From Mycolicibacterium tusciae (GTDB taxonomy: Bacteria; Actinomycetota; Actinomycetes; Mycobacteriales; Mycobacteriaceae): a stretch of DNA of 64,000 bases. Positions within the stretch are counted from its first letter, which is position 1; each line of letters begins with the position of its first letter. The notes beneath the pieces were generated by a model that searched no databases, was not told the origin of the DNA, and worked only from the letters and a program-made list of their open reading frames with translations. Shown piece after piece: positions 23,879 to 32,626 of this stretch. The stretch covers positions 62,001 through 126,000 of the forward strand of contig NZ_MVIM01000016.1 of assembly GCF_002086795.1 (NCBI RefSeq), given 5' to 3'. The translations under genes and the position numbers were made by a program.

Positions 23879-25153
23879 ATGAGTAAGCGTCGCTATACGG
23901 TGCTGCGCGCGGTCGCAGAACTCGTCAACGCCGCCAACGGCGTACAACCCATCGCTCGTGAGGGTTACCCGACGATCCCGGTGTTCGCGTTCGGCTGGCC
24001 GACGTCGGAGATGTCACCGGTGTACATGGGCGTCTCGATGCTCGACGCGATGCGCCGCGGCCTTCGCGGCGACTTCCGCGGGACCTCGGGCCGAATCGCG
24101 TTGGTGTTGACGGCAATTGCGTGGGCTCTGCTCTACCTCATCCATCGCCGCAACGTGGCCGCCGAACCGCACTTCGAGGAACCACTGCGCAGGGCGCTCG
24201 GCGACGACTACGAACAGATCGCCGCCCAGTCGCAGCCAGGACGTCGGCGCCGCACCCAAATCGGCGTGTGGCCAACCGACCTGGTCCGCAGACGCTACGT
24301 CGAGAAGGCCGGCACCGTGCAGTACGGTCCGCATGCCCGGTCGAACCGCGCCGACATCTGGCGCCGCGCCGACCTGCCCCGCGACGGTAAGGCACCCGTG
24401 CTGCTGCAGGTGCCCGGCGGCGCGTGGGCGATCGGGATGCGGCGCCCGCAGTCTTATGCCCTGCTGAGCCACATGGCCGAACGCGGCTGGGTGTGCTTGT
24501 CGATCGACTACCGCGTCAGCCCAAGGAACACCTGGCCGGACCACATCGTCGACGTCAAGCGTGCTATCGCGTGGATCAAGGAGAACATCGCCGACTACGG
24601 CGGCGACCCGGATTTTGTTGCGGTAACCGGGGGTTCGGCCGGTGGCCACCTCTCCTCGCTGGCCGCGCTGACGCCGAACGATCCGCAGTGGCAGCCCGGA
24701 TTCGAGGATGCCGACACCTCGGTCGTGGCCGCCGTACCGATCTACGGCCGCTACGACTGGTTCACCTCCCACGGCTCCGGCCGCAAGGAATTCATCGCGT
24801 TCCTGCAGAAGTTCGTGGTGAAGAAGCCGTTCGCGCAGAACAAGGAGACGTACCTCGATGCGTCCTCGATAAGGCGGTTACGCGCCGATGCGCCACCGTT
24901 TTTCATCCTGCACGGTCAAGACGACTCCATCATCCCGGTGGGGGAGGGCCGTGAGTTCGCCTCGGCGTTGCGCGAGGTGTCGACATCCACCGTCGCCTAC
25001 GCGGAGATCCCGCACGCGCAGCACGCGTTCGACTTCTACTATGGGTCGCCACGGGCGCACTACACGGCGCGGGCGGTCGAGGTGTTCCTCTCCTGGGTGC
25101 ATGCCAAGCGCCGGGCCGAGACAGAGTCGGCCGTGCCGGCTCTCACGACATAG
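23879..25153 (+). CDS. Alpha/beta-hydrolase, LipC-like esterase (paralogue 1)
   Basis: 424 aa. An N-terminal ~165-residue extension with a hydrophobic segment (about 73-90) precedes a hormone-sensitive-lipase-type fold: oxyanion loop VPGGAW (178-183), nucleophile S253 in TGGSAGGH, aspartate in LHGQDDSIIP (about 346) and a C-terminal histidine in HAQHAFDF. This architecture is that of LipC (Rv0220), and a second, more syntenic copy lies at 26583-27806. It probably cleaves carboxyl esters of lipids. It follows the acyltransferase gene by 41 nt and overlaps the convergent WS/DGAT gene by 11 bp. Confidence 0.85.
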   Translation: MSKRRYTVLRAVAELVNAANGVQPIAREGYPTIPVFAFGWPTSEMSPVYMGVSMLDAMRRGLRGDFRGTSGRIALVLTAIAWALLYLIHRRNVAAEPHFEEPLRRALGDDYEQIAAQSQPGRRRRTQIGVWPTDLVRRRYVEKAGTVQYGPHARSNRADIWRRADLPRDGKAPVLLQVPGGAWAIGMRRPQSYALLSHMAERGWVCLSIDYRVSPRNTWPDHIVDVKRAIAWIKENIADYGGDPDFVAVTGGSAGGHLSSLAALTPNDPQWQPGFEDADTSVVAAVPIYGRYDWFTSHGSGRKEFIAFLQKFVVKKPFAQNKETYLDASSIRRLRADAPPFFILHGQDDSIIPVGEGREFASALREVSTSTVAYAEIPHAQHAFDFYYGSPRAHYTARAVEVFLSWVHAKRRAETESAVPALTT

Positions 25154-26558
25154 CGTTTTCGATCACCGTCAGTTGCTCGGAAAGTCCACCGGCACAGCGA
25201 ATTTCGACGAACGCGTCGACCATCGCGTCGGTCAGCTCGTGCGGATCGCGCAGGGTGGCGCCGTCGGAGAGCACCGACACATTGAGTTGGTCGACGTAGC
25301 TCCACACCGTGATGTTCAGCCCACTGCCGGTGGTGAGCGGTCCGACCGAGTAGATCTCGGTGACCAGCGCACCGCCGACGCGACCGGGCTCCCGTGGTCC
25401 GGGCACATTCGAGATCGGGATGTTGAGCACCTTGTTCTGGCCGTCCTTCTCCGCCAGCCAGTGGAACAGTCGCTCCGCGGGTGCCGGCGGGAAGTAGGAC
25501 GACCACATGCTCACGAGTTCGGGGCCCATGAGGTGATGGGTTTCCTTGGCGTTCACCGCCGCGTCGTGCACGGCCTTCACCCGCTCCAACGGATCCTCGA
25601 GTTCGATCGGCACCACCATCATGACGCCGCTGAACCGGTTGCCCGAGATCCGGTCTTTGGAGAAGTCGAAACTCACCGGCACAGATGCCAACAGCGGATG
25701 GTCGGCCTGACCGTCGTATTTCAGTGACAGCTGCCGCAGGGCGCCCGCCGAGATCGCGAGCACCATGTCGTTGATCGTGACGTTCAGGTGCTTCGCGGTT
25801 TCCTTCACATCGGCCAGCGACAGCGTCGCGGTCGCGAACTTGCGTTGCGCATCGACGCGATGGTTCATGAACGACGGCGGCGGGGTGAACGGGCGGGTGA
25901 GCTCGGGCGACAGCTTTCGCGAGCTCTGGCGCACCCGTCGCATCCCCTTCGCGGTGTACGCCACCACGCCCGGAAATCGGCCGATGTGCCGCATGTGGTC
26001 GGCGAAGGCCGTTCGCAACAGCTCACCCTTGGTCGGCGGCGGGTCGCACGCGTAGGAGTCCCGGTCGGTTTGCAGCCCCTGCTGCAGATCCATCCCGCGG
26101 GCCAACAGGTTCGCCGAGGCCACCCCGTCGGCCAGGGCATGATGAATCTTGCCAAGCACCGCGATCCGGCCGTTGGCGAGGCCTTCGATGAAGTACATCT
26201 CCCACAGCGGCCGACTGCGGTCAAGCGGGGTACTGGCGATCCGCCCCACCGCCTCGTCGAGCTGACGGCGGCCGCCGGGACTGTCGACCCGATACGGGCG
26301 GACATGGTATTCGAGGTCGACCTCGCAGTTCTCGCGCCACATCGGGTGGTGGAACTTGAGCGGGACGTCGACGAGCTGATAGCAGAACGGCTCGAGCTTG
26401 TGGAGGCGACCGTGGATGACTTGGCGGAACTCATCGATGCCGAACTGCCGGCCCTTCAGCTCGGAGATGTCGATCACCGCGAGCTTGAGGGTGTGCATGT
26501 GCACGGTCGGCGTCTCGCTGTACAGCAGGACGGCGTCCCACCCGCTGAGTCTCTTCAC
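25143..26558 (-). CDS. WS/DGAT family O-acyltransferase (Rv0221-like triacylglycerol synthase)
   Basis: 471-aa bifunctional wax ester synthase/diacylglycerol acyltransferase, which makes triacylglycerol from acyl-CoA and diacylglycerol. The catalytic HHxxxDG motif is GKIHHALADG (H139, H140, D144). The C-terminal half contains the conserved SNVPGP segment. GTG start has GGGAGG 7-8 nt upstream. It begins 24 nt after the lipC stop, so storage-lipid synthesis and hydrolysis are in one operon, as for Rv0220/Rv0221. Confidence 0.9.
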   Translation of the reverse strand: MKRLSGWDAVLLYSETPTVHMHTLKLAVIDISELKGRQFGIDEFRQVIHGRLHKLEPFCYQLVDVPLKFHHPMWRENCEVDLEYHVRPYRVDSPGGRRQLDEAVGRIASTPLDRSRPLWEMYFIEGLANGRIAVLGKIHHALADGVASANLLARGMDLQQGLQTDRDSYACDPPPTKGELLRTAFADHMRHIGRFPGVVAYTAKGMRRVRQSSRKLSPELTRPFTPPPSFMNHRVDAQRKFATATLSLADVKETAKHLNVTINDMVLAISAGALRQLSLKYDGQADHPLLASVPVSFDFSKDRISGNRFSGVMMVVPIELEDPLERVKAVHDAAVNAKETHHLMGPELVSMWSSYFPPAPAERLFHWLAEKDGQNKVLNIPISNVPGPREPGRVGGALVTEIYSVGPLTTGSGLNITVWSYVDQLNVSVLSDGATLRDPHELTDAMVDAFVEIRCAGGLSEQLTVIENAMS

Positions 26559-26582
26559 AAGCTACCTCCCTGCCCGGGGCAG

Positions 26583-27806
26583 CTAGATGACCTTCTTCGC
26601 CCCGATCAGCGACCGGTTGCGGTGAATCTGGTTGAGGAACAACCCGATTGCGGTCGACATCGATCCTGTGCGAGCGCCGTCGATCATATCGAACGCATGA
26701 CCCGCGCCCGGCAGTTCGACGTAACCCACGACCGTTTGCGACACCGCGCGCAGTTGCTCGACGAAGCTGCGCGCCTGCGCGACGGGGATGACGCTGTCGC
26801 CGGTGCCGTGGACGACCAGGAAGGGAGGTGCGTCGGAGTGCACGCGGGCAATCGGCGACGCCTTACGGAAGACGTCGCGATGCTTGTCGAGCTTGCGCTT
26901 GACCACCACGCGTTCCAGGAAGTCGACGAACCTGACCCGTTCGACGGTGGAGCGGTCCTCCCAGTCGTAACGGCCATAGATCGGCACGACGGCGTCTACT
27001 GAGGTGTCGGAGCCCGCCGGCAGTTCCGCCTGCATCTCCGGGTCGTTGGGCGTCAGGCCGGCCAGCGCCGCCAGGTGGCCGCCGGCCGAGGTGCCGCCGA
27101 TCGTCACGAAGTTGCGGTCGCCGCCGAATTTGTCGACGTTGGCGCGCGCCCACGAGATCGCCGTCTTGACGTCGGTGATGTGCGACGGCCACGTGTGGTG
27201 CGGCGCCACTCGATAGTCGATGGACAGGCAGACCCAGCCGAGTTCGGCCAGGTGCGACATGAGCGCATAGCCCTGCAGTAGCCGGCTGCCGTGTACCCAG
27301 GCGCCGCCCGGCACGAAGATGAACACCGGCGCGGGTTCGGCGGGCAGATCCTTGCGGCGCCACACGTCGAGAAGCTGAGACGGCCGGGGGCCGTATTGCA
27401 CTGACGTGCGGTGGACGTTGCGGCGCTGCTCCCGCATCTTCCACAGCGGGGGCGCCTTCTCGGGTGCCGGCCACTCGATGTCGAGATCCTTGGCGTTGAC
27501 GATGCCGCGCAACGCCGTCGCGGTCACGTTCTGGGTGCTGTCGCGCTCCGCGCGCTTTTGCTCACCGCTTCCAGGGCTAAGCAATGACTTCGCCGTCGCG
27601 TTCAGGAAGTCGGGGAGGTGGCGGTATCCCCAGACGCTCATTGCGGTGGCAGCCCCAAGGGGTTCAAGGTGTTTCCCGATGACGGGCAGAGACGCCGACG
27701 CCACGCTCATGGCCATGATGTAGTCCGAGGGCCCGGCATTCAGCAACCACCGGGCACGTGTCCAGATCGTCGGTCCGGGGTACCGCGTGTCCGGTTGAGG
27801 AGACAT
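26583..27806 (-). CDS. lipC: Esterase/lipase LipC (alpha/beta-hydrolase, paralogue 2)
   Basis: 407 aa with the same layout as the hydrolase at 23879: an N-terminal helical extension, FVPGGAWVHG oxyanion loop (about residue 165), nucleophile in IGGTSAGGH (about 238), aspartate in VHGTGDSVIP and histidine in GAGHAFDM. Synteny (next to the Rv0221 homologue) and length identify it as the Rv0220 LipC equivalent, a cell-surface-associated short-chain esterase in M. tuberculosis. ATG at 27806 was chosen because a leaderless -10 (TACAGT) ends 6 nt upstream; in-frame ATGs at 27848 and 27872 are alternatives. Confidence 0.88.
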   Translation of the reverse strand: MSPQPDTRYPGPTIWTRARWLLNAGPSDYIMAMSVASASLPVIGKHLEPLGAATAMSVWGYRHLPDFLNATAKSLLSPGSGEQKRAERDSTQNVTATALRGIVNAKDLDIEWPAPEKAPPLWKMREQRRNVHRTSVQYGPRPSQLLDVWRRKDLPAEPAPVFIFVPGGAWVHGSRLLQGYALMSHLAELGWVCLSIDYRVAPHHTWPSHITDVKTAISWARANVDKFGGDRNFVTIGGTSAGGHLAALAGLTPNDPEMQAELPAGSDTSVDAVVPIYGRYDWEDRSTVERVRFVDFLERVVVKRKLDKHRDVFRKASPIARVHSDAPPFLVVHGTGDSVIPVAQARSFVEQLRAVSQTVVGYVELPGAGHAFDMIDGARTGSMSTAIGLFLNQIHRNRSLIGAKKVI

Positions 27807-27812
27807 TTCGCG

Positions 27813-27818
27813 ACTGTA
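27813..27818 (-). promoter_or_regulatory. -10 element for leaderless lipC operon
   Basis: On the minus strand TACAGT precedes the ATG at 27806 by 6 nt. The remaining ~165 bp to the divergent fadE gene is AT-richer and shows no other motif that I recognise. Confidence 0.45.
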
Positions 27819-27982
27819 CCCCGCTACAGAGTTTCCAAACGACGACATTCGCCAGATGTCTAGCGATTGCACTCGAGACGTTATTTGTGACCCGGATCAC
27901 GTAGACGCTGAGCTGCACCGGAGGGCTAGCGTGACGTGACGAGCGTCAAATGTAAACCGAATGCGAATGAGGATTCCCCATC

Positions 27983-30163
27983 GTGAGTAAGTCAGCCCTG
28001 GCGATCACCGAAGAGCACACAGATCTTGCCGACGCGGCGTTTGGGCAGCTCAGCCGGGTGAAGAGCCGGGCCGCCGCACGCTCGGCGCTCGAGGGCGGGT
28101 CCTCACATCCTGCCGACGTCTGGAAGGCGGCCGCCGACCTGGGCTGGACCGGCCTGGCGATCGCCGAGGAACACGGCGGCTCGGGCTTCGGGCTGTCCGA
28201 ATTGGCGGTGGTCGTGGAGGCCCTGGGACACGAGCTGTGCCCCGGCCCGTTCCTGCCAAGCGTTGCCGCAGCCGTGGTCGTAGACCGCTGTGCATCGGAT
28301 TCTCTTCGCGCACAATTACTTCCGGGACTGGCCGACGGCAGCACCATCGGCGCACTGGCCGTTGCGGGCAGTGTGACGATCGGTTCCGATCTGGTGGTGA
28401 CCGGCGAGAGTCCCGCCGTGCTGGGCGCGCCCGACGCTGACGTGCTCGTCGTTGTCGCTGGTGAGGACGTTGTGGTGGTCGACGCCGACCAGAATGGGAA
28501 GGCGGACGGTGTCACCGTGACGGCGCTGGAGTCGCTGGATCCCACCAGAAGCCTCGGATCGGTCGCGCTGAGCGGCGTGCGCGTCGCCGACGACCGGGTG
28601 CTGCGCGGCGCCGCCCGCAAGGCACGCACGGTGTTCCGGATCCTGGCGTCGGCCGAGGCGGTGGGCGTCAGCTGGGCGACGCTCGAGATGGCCGTCGAGT
28701 ACGCCAAGGTGCGCGAGCAGTTCGGCCGCACCATCGGCACGTTCCAGGCCGTCAAGCACCATGCCGCCAACATGCTCGTCAACGCCGAAGAGACCACCGC
28801 GGCGACCTGGGATGCGGCGCGCGCCGACGATCTGGACACGGCGTGGTTCGCCGCCGCGGTCGCCGCGTCGCATGCGATCCGTACCCAGGTTTTAAACTCG
28901 CAGAACAACATTCAGCTGCACGGCGGTATCGGCTTCACCTGGGAGCACGATTCGCACCTGTATCTGCGCCGCGCCCGCACCCTCGCCGCGTTGATGCAGG
29001 AGGCCGGCGATCCGCTGCTCGACATCGTCGAGGGCCAGCGCAGCGGACAGGCGCACGGCGCGTCGTTCACGTTGCCCGAGGAAGCCGAGAAGTACCGCGA
29101 GCAGGCACGCGAGGCCGTCGCGACGCTGCGCGGGCTGCCCACCGATCAGCAGCGCGACTTTCTCGTCGACTCCGGCTATTTGGTGCCGCACTGGCCCAAG
29201 CCGTGGGGCCGCGCCGCGGACGTCCTCGAGCAGTTGGTCATCGAGGAGGAGTTCGCCGGTGTCGACCGTCCGGACATGGGCATCACCGGCTGGGTGACGC
29301 TGACGATCTCGCAGGCCGGCACCGATGACCAGCGTGAGCGCTGGGTCGAGCCGGTCCTGCGCGGCGACGTCATGTGGTGCCAGCTGTTCTCCGAGCCCGG
29401 TGCTGGCAGCGACGCCGCGGCGGTGCGCACGTCGGCAAAGAAGGTCGACGGCGGGTGGCGGGTCACCGGGCAGAAGGTGTGGACCAGCCTGGCCCACCTG
29501 TGTCAGTGGGGGCTGGCCACCGTGCGTACCGATCCCGACGCTCCCAAGCACGCCGGCGTCACGATGATGGCCATCGACATGAAATCCGAAGGCGTCACGG
29601 TCAATCCGCTGAAGGGCCTGACCGGTCACGCACACTTCAACGAGGTGTTCTTCGACGACGTCTTCGTGCCCGACGCGGACGTGGTCGGCGACGTGAACAA
29701 GGGCTGGCTGGTGGCCCGGGCGACGCTGGGCAACGAGCGGGTGTCGATCGGCGGCGGGTCGGGCGGCACGAGTGGCTTCTCCGCCGACGATCTGATCAAG
29801 CTGCTCGACAATGCGCCCGCCGAAACCGCCGCGTACTACGTGCGTCGTGCGGGTGAGGTGATCGCCGAGTCACACACGCTGCGGCTGCTGAATCTGCGCC
29901 GGGTCACGCGCGCGATCGCCGGGTCCGAACCCGGCCCCGAGGGCAATGTCACCAAGCTGCTGGTCGCCGAGGCCGGCCAGCGGATGACCGAGTTGGGCCT
30001 GGAGCTGGCCGGCTCGGCGGCCGTCGTCGGACAGACGCCGACGCTGACGCAGGCCTATCTCGGCAATCGGGCCATGACCATCGCGGGCGGCACCTCAGAG
30101 ATCACCCGCAACACGATCGCCGAGCGCATCCTGGGCTTGCCGCGCGATCCGCTGCTGAAGTGA
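27983..30163 (+). CDS. Two-domain (fused) acyl-CoA dehydrogenase, FadE6/FadE22/FadE34-like
   Basis: 726 aa made of two tandem ACAD modules. Module 1 (about 1-365) has REQFGRTIGTFQAVKH and LHGGIGFTWEHDSHL, the shape of the small subunit of heteromeric FadEs. Module 2 (about 370-726) has LFSEPGAGSDAAAVRT, FNEVFFDDVFVPD and the C-terminal AGGTSEITRN. It is thus a fusion equivalent of the two-gene FadE pairs; mycobacterial relatives act on sterol side-chain or other CoA esters. GTG start, with GAGGA about 11 nt upstream. It abuts the convergent FAD oxidoreductase gene with no gap. Confidence 0.9.
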   Translation: MSKSALAITEEHTDLADAAFGQLSRVKSRAAARSALEGGSSHPADVWKAAADLGWTGLAIAEEHGGSGFGLSELAVVVEALGHELCPGPFLPSVAAAVVVDRCASDSLRAQLLPGLADGSTIGALAVAGSVTIGSDLVVTGESPAVLGAPDADVLVVVAGEDVVVVDADQNGKADGVTVTALESLDPTRSLGSVALSGVRVADDRVLRGAARKARTVFRILASAEAVGVSWATLEMAVEYAKVREQFGRTIGTFQAVKHHAANMLVNAEETTAATWDAARADDLDTAWFAAAVAASHAIRTQVLNSQNNIQLHGGIGFTWEHDSHLYLRRARTLAALMQEAGDPLLDIVEGQRSGQAHGASFTLPEEAEKYREQAREAVATLRGLPTDQQRDFLVDSGYLVPHWPKPWGRAADVLEQLVIEEEFAGVDRPDMGITGWVTLTISQAGTDDQRERWVEPVLRGDVMWCQLFSEPGAGSDAAAVRTSAKKVDGGWRVTGQKVWTSLAHLCQWGLATVRTDPDAPKHAGVTMMAIDMKSEGVTVNPLKGLTGHAHFNEVFFDDVFVPDADVVGDVNKGWLVARATLGNERVSIGGGSGGTSGFSADDLIKLLDNAPAETAAYYVRRAGEVIAESHTLRLLNLRRVTRAIAGSEPGPEGNVTKLLVAEAGQRMTELGLELAGSAAVVGQTPTLTQAYLGNRAMTIAGGTSEITRNTIAERILGLPRDPLLK

Positions 30164-31279
30164 CTACAGGCCGATGAGATCCGCGCTCTGTTCGGCGAGA
30201 GCCGGACCGAGCGTCATGCCGCGGCCACCCGGTCCGGTGACGACCCACACGCCGTCGTCAGGCGACGACCGACACACTAGCTGGTCGGGGTCGACGCACT
30301 GGCTGTAGACCCCGGCCCAGCGCTGCCGGATCGGGGGCAGCGGCCGGCCGAGGAACTGCTCGACGACGTCGACGAGGTACGCATAGGGCCCTTCGGATAC
30401 GTCGAATGCGAACGGCTCGGTGTACTCGTGAGTGTCACCGATGGTCAGCCCGCCGTGCAGACGCTGTACGCACAGCAGTTGCATGTGGTGCTCGTCGGCG
30501 ACGGCGTCCTGGGGTTCGTTGCGGCGCAACGCATCCAGTGCGTCTCCCGCGAAACCCGGATAGTAACGAAAGCTGTCGCCGTCCGCGATCGCCGTCGTCA
30601 GCGGTTCATCCAGCGGCTCGGTCTGCATCATCTGCAGCCGCACCCGGCGCACCGGCAGTTCACCGGCGATCTCACGGACCAGGCCGCTGTGGGCGGCTCC
30701 CGCGCAGATGAGCAGCAGATCGCCCTCGTGGCGACGCCCCCGGTCGTCGATGACGACCGAACCCTGGATCGCCCTGGCCTCGGTTGCGGCGTGGAACGTG
30801 TATCGGTCCGTCGCGGCCATGTAGTCGCGCATCGCGGGCATCGCCTGACGGGATTCGACCGCGGCGTCGCGCGAACAGTGCAGCCCCGCGACGTATTTCC
30901 CTCGCAATGCCGGGTTGAGTTGACGCACCTGGTCCCGGTCGAGAAGGGCGAAGCCCCGACTCTGCGCGTCCGTGCGCGCCACGACCTCCTCGGCCACGGC
31001 GACCTCACCCGGCGTACGCAGCAGCGTCAGCGATCCCGCCGCGCGGAACCCGATGCGCGGAATCTCCTGCCCCAGCCGCTCCCACAGCTCGCGGGATCTC
31101 AGCGTCACCGCCAACTCGGCGTGTGCGCGGCCGGAGATCCAGACCAGACCGAAGTTGCGGACCGTCGCACCCCTGGCTTCGGTTTCGCGTTCCAGTTGGA
31201 CGACCTCATGCCCGCGGCGCACCGCCTCCAGGGCGTGCGCGGTGCCGAGGATTCCGCCACCGACGATTGTCACGCGCAT
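30164..31279 (-). CDS. FAD-dependent oxidoreductase of the phosphonate-associated (TIGR03364/PbfD-like) type
   Basis: 371-aa DAO-family flavoenzyme. The N-terminal dinucleotide fold is VTIVGGGILGTAHA (about residues 3-16), and the C-terminal FAD-contact segment is VVTGPGGRGMTLGPALAE (about 349-366). General form matches the FAD oxidoreductases that co-occur with phosphonate-degradation genes and oxidise aminoalkylphosphonates or their N-methyl forms; the placement opposite a PhnZ-like oxygenase with a PhnF-type operator between them supports this assignment. ATG at 31279 puts the GxGxxG motif at the N-terminus; longer in-frame starts would run through the operator. Exact substrate (amine or amino acid) is not determined. 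Confidence 0.75.
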   Translation of the reverse strand: MRVTIVGGGILGTAHALEAVRRGHEVVQLERETEARGATVRNFGLVWISGRAHAELAVTLRSRELWERLGQEIPRIGFRAAGSLTLLRTPGEVAVAEEVVARTDAQSRGFALLDRDQVRQLNPALRGKYVAGLHCSRDAAVESRQAMPAMRDYMAATDRYTFHAATEARAIQGSVVIDDRGRRHEGDLLLICAGAAHSGLVREIAGELPVRRVRLQMMQTEPLDEPLTTAIADGDSFRYYPGFAGDALDALRRNEPQDAVADEHHMQLLCVQRLHGGLTIGDTHEYTEPFAFDVSEGPYAYLVDVVEQFLGRPLPPIRQRWAGVYSQCVDPDQLVCRSSPDDGVWVVTGPGGRGMTLGPALAEQSADLIGL

Positions 31280-31354
31280 TCCGCCGACCCTTCCCACGCG
31301 CTGCGACCGGCCATCGACCGGCGGGTATTGCGCTGGGGAACAACAGGTTAAGAA

Positions 31355-31368
31355 TTGGTATAGACCAA
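31355..31368. promoter_or_regulatory. PhnF-type GntR operator
   Basis: TTGGTATAGACCAA, containing the 12-mer TGGTATAGACCA that I recall as the binding site of M. smegmatis PhnF, a UTRA-type GntR repressor. It lies between the FAD oxidoreductase and the PhnZ-like gene, 7 nt upstream of the latter's -10, where a bound repressor would occlude the promoter. The GntR gene two steps downstream is the obvious cognate regulator. Confidence 0.75.
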
Positions 31369-31375
31369 ATTCCGG

Positions 31376-31381
31376 TAGAGT
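31376..31381 (+). promoter_or_regulatory. -10 element for leaderless PhnZ-like gene
   Basis: TAGAGT is followed by 6 nt and the GTG at 31388. No Shine-Dalgarno is present. Confidence 0.5.
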
Positions 31382-31387
31382 GGCTGC

Positions 31388-31915
31388 GTGGCGATTCTCT
31401 CCGAAGTCGAGGATGTCCTGCGCTCTCTTCGCGACGTATGGGATGAAGACGCGGTCGACGAACTCGACCACGCGCTGCAGGCCGCGGCCCGCGCGGTCGA
31501 GGACGACGCGGACGACGAACTCGTGCTCGCCTCCGCGTTACACGACCTCGGGCACAGCCCCCTGTTCGGCGACGACTGGAAGCAGCATCACGACACCATG
31601 GCGCGCACCTGGCTGACACCTCGGTTCGGCGCCCGGGTCGGCTGGTTGGCCGGCGCGCACGTGGCGGCCAAGCGGTACCTCGTTGCGACCGATCCCGATT
31701 ACGCCGCGGCGCTGTCCGATGTCTCGGTCGACTCGCTGCACCATCAGGGCGGCGCTGCGGTCGATCCGGCGTACGTCGGCCATCCGTGGTGGGCCGACGC
31801 ACTTCGGTTGCGCCGCTATGACGACGCCGCCAAGGTCCCGCGGGCGAGCGGGCTGTCCATCGAAGCCGTACTCGAGGTGGCGGCACGCGTGCTGCGTCGC
31901 AGCGACCGACCATGA
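31388..31915 (+). CDS. PhnZ-like HD-domain mixed-valent diiron oxygenase
   Basis: 175-aa HD-fold protein. Metal-ligand pattern: H28 in ELDHALQ, H52-D53 and H56 in LHDLGH, H67 in KQHHD, H91 and K95 in AHVAAKRYL, and D145/D146 in RRYDDAAK. Spacings H28-H52 (24) and H67-H91 (24) equal those I recall for PhnZ, as do the AKRYL and SLxxQGG elements, so it belongs with phosphonate C-P-cleaving oxygenases (PhnZ, TmpB) rather than nucleotide-hydrolysing HD proteins. PhnZ converts 1-hydroxy-2-aminoethylphosphonate to glycine and phosphate; no PhnY hydroxylase is nearby, so the substrate may differ. Leaderless GTG start; the stop overlaps the GntR start (ATGA). Confidence 0.78.
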   Translation: MAILSEVEDVLRSLRDVWDEDAVDELDHALQAAARAVEDDADDELVLASALHDLGHSPLFGDDWKQHHDTMARTWLTPRFGARVGWLAGAHVAAKRYLVATDPDYAAALSDVSVDSLHHQGGAAVDPAYVGHPWWADALRLRRYDDAAKVPRASGLSIEAVLEVAARVLRRSDRP

Positions 31916-32616
31916 CCACGCCGCACCGGCCGTCGAAGCCGTATCTCGTGCGCACCGGCGTCGACGGCATTCTCGCCGACCTCGACGAGGGTGACGCGGT
32001 CCCGCCCGAGCGTGAGCTGGCGACGCGCTTCGGGGTATCCCGGGAAACCGTCCGCCAGGCGCTGCACGAGCTTCTCGTCGAGGGACGCATCGAGCGCCGC
32101 GGCAGAGGAACCGTGGTGTCGCGACCGAAACTCGTCCAACGGCTGTCCCTCGAGTCCTACACCGAGGGCGCCGCCGGCCACGGCCGGGTACCGGGCCGCC
32201 TGCCGGTCACGTGGGAGGACATCAGCGCGAGTACGGAAATTGCTGAGGCGCTGGATATCTCGGCCGGTGATGACGTCATGCACCTCGAGCGAGTACTGCT
32301 TGCCGACGGCCAGCGCATCGGCCTGGAAAGCACCTACCTGCCTCGGCACAGGTTCGACCGGCTGACCGAGACGTTCGATCCGGCGACGTCGCTGTATGCG
32401 GCGATCCGCAACTGTGGGGTTCGATTCGGCTCCGCCACGGAGCGGATCGAGACCGTATTGCCCTCGCCCAGGGAGGCGGCGCTGCTGGAGACCACGACGG
32501 CGATGCCGATGCTGCGGCTGCACCGTCGCTCGCTCGACACCAACGGGCGTCCGATCGAGATGGTCCGTGCGCTGTACCGCGGGGACCGCATCGCCTTCGA
32601 AACCACGCTGACGTAA
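31912..32616 (+). CDS. GntR-family repressor with UTRA domain (PhnF-like)
   Basis: 234 aa. N-terminal winged helix-turn-helix (about residues 14-72; PPERELATRFGVSRETVRQALHEL-type core split at 31-54) and a C-terminal UTRA/chorismate-lyase-fold ligand domain (about 90-230) ending with the typical PIEMVRALYRGDR strand. It is translationally coupled to the PhnZ-like gene (ATGA) and a PhnF-type operator sits at the operon promoter, so autoregulated repression relieved by a phosphonate-derived ligand is the likely mode (inference). Confidence 0.85.
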   Translation: MTTPHRPSKPYLVRTGVDGILADLDEGDAVPPERELATRFGVSRETVRQALHELLVEGRIERRGRGTVVSRPKLVQRLSLESYTEGAAGHGRVPGRLPVTWEDISASTEIAEALDISAGDDVMHLERVLLADGQRIGLESTYLPRHRFDRLTETFDPATSLYAAIRNCGVRFGSATERIETVLPSPREAALLETTTAMPMLRLHRRSLDTNGRPIEMVRALYRGDRIAFETTLT

Positions 32617-32626
32617 TACTGGTTTG

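Noticed and set aside
31344..31351. AACAGGTT near the phosphonate module as a KstR box
   Set aside because: The required outer T and A are absent, and the PhnF-type operator next to it explains the region better.
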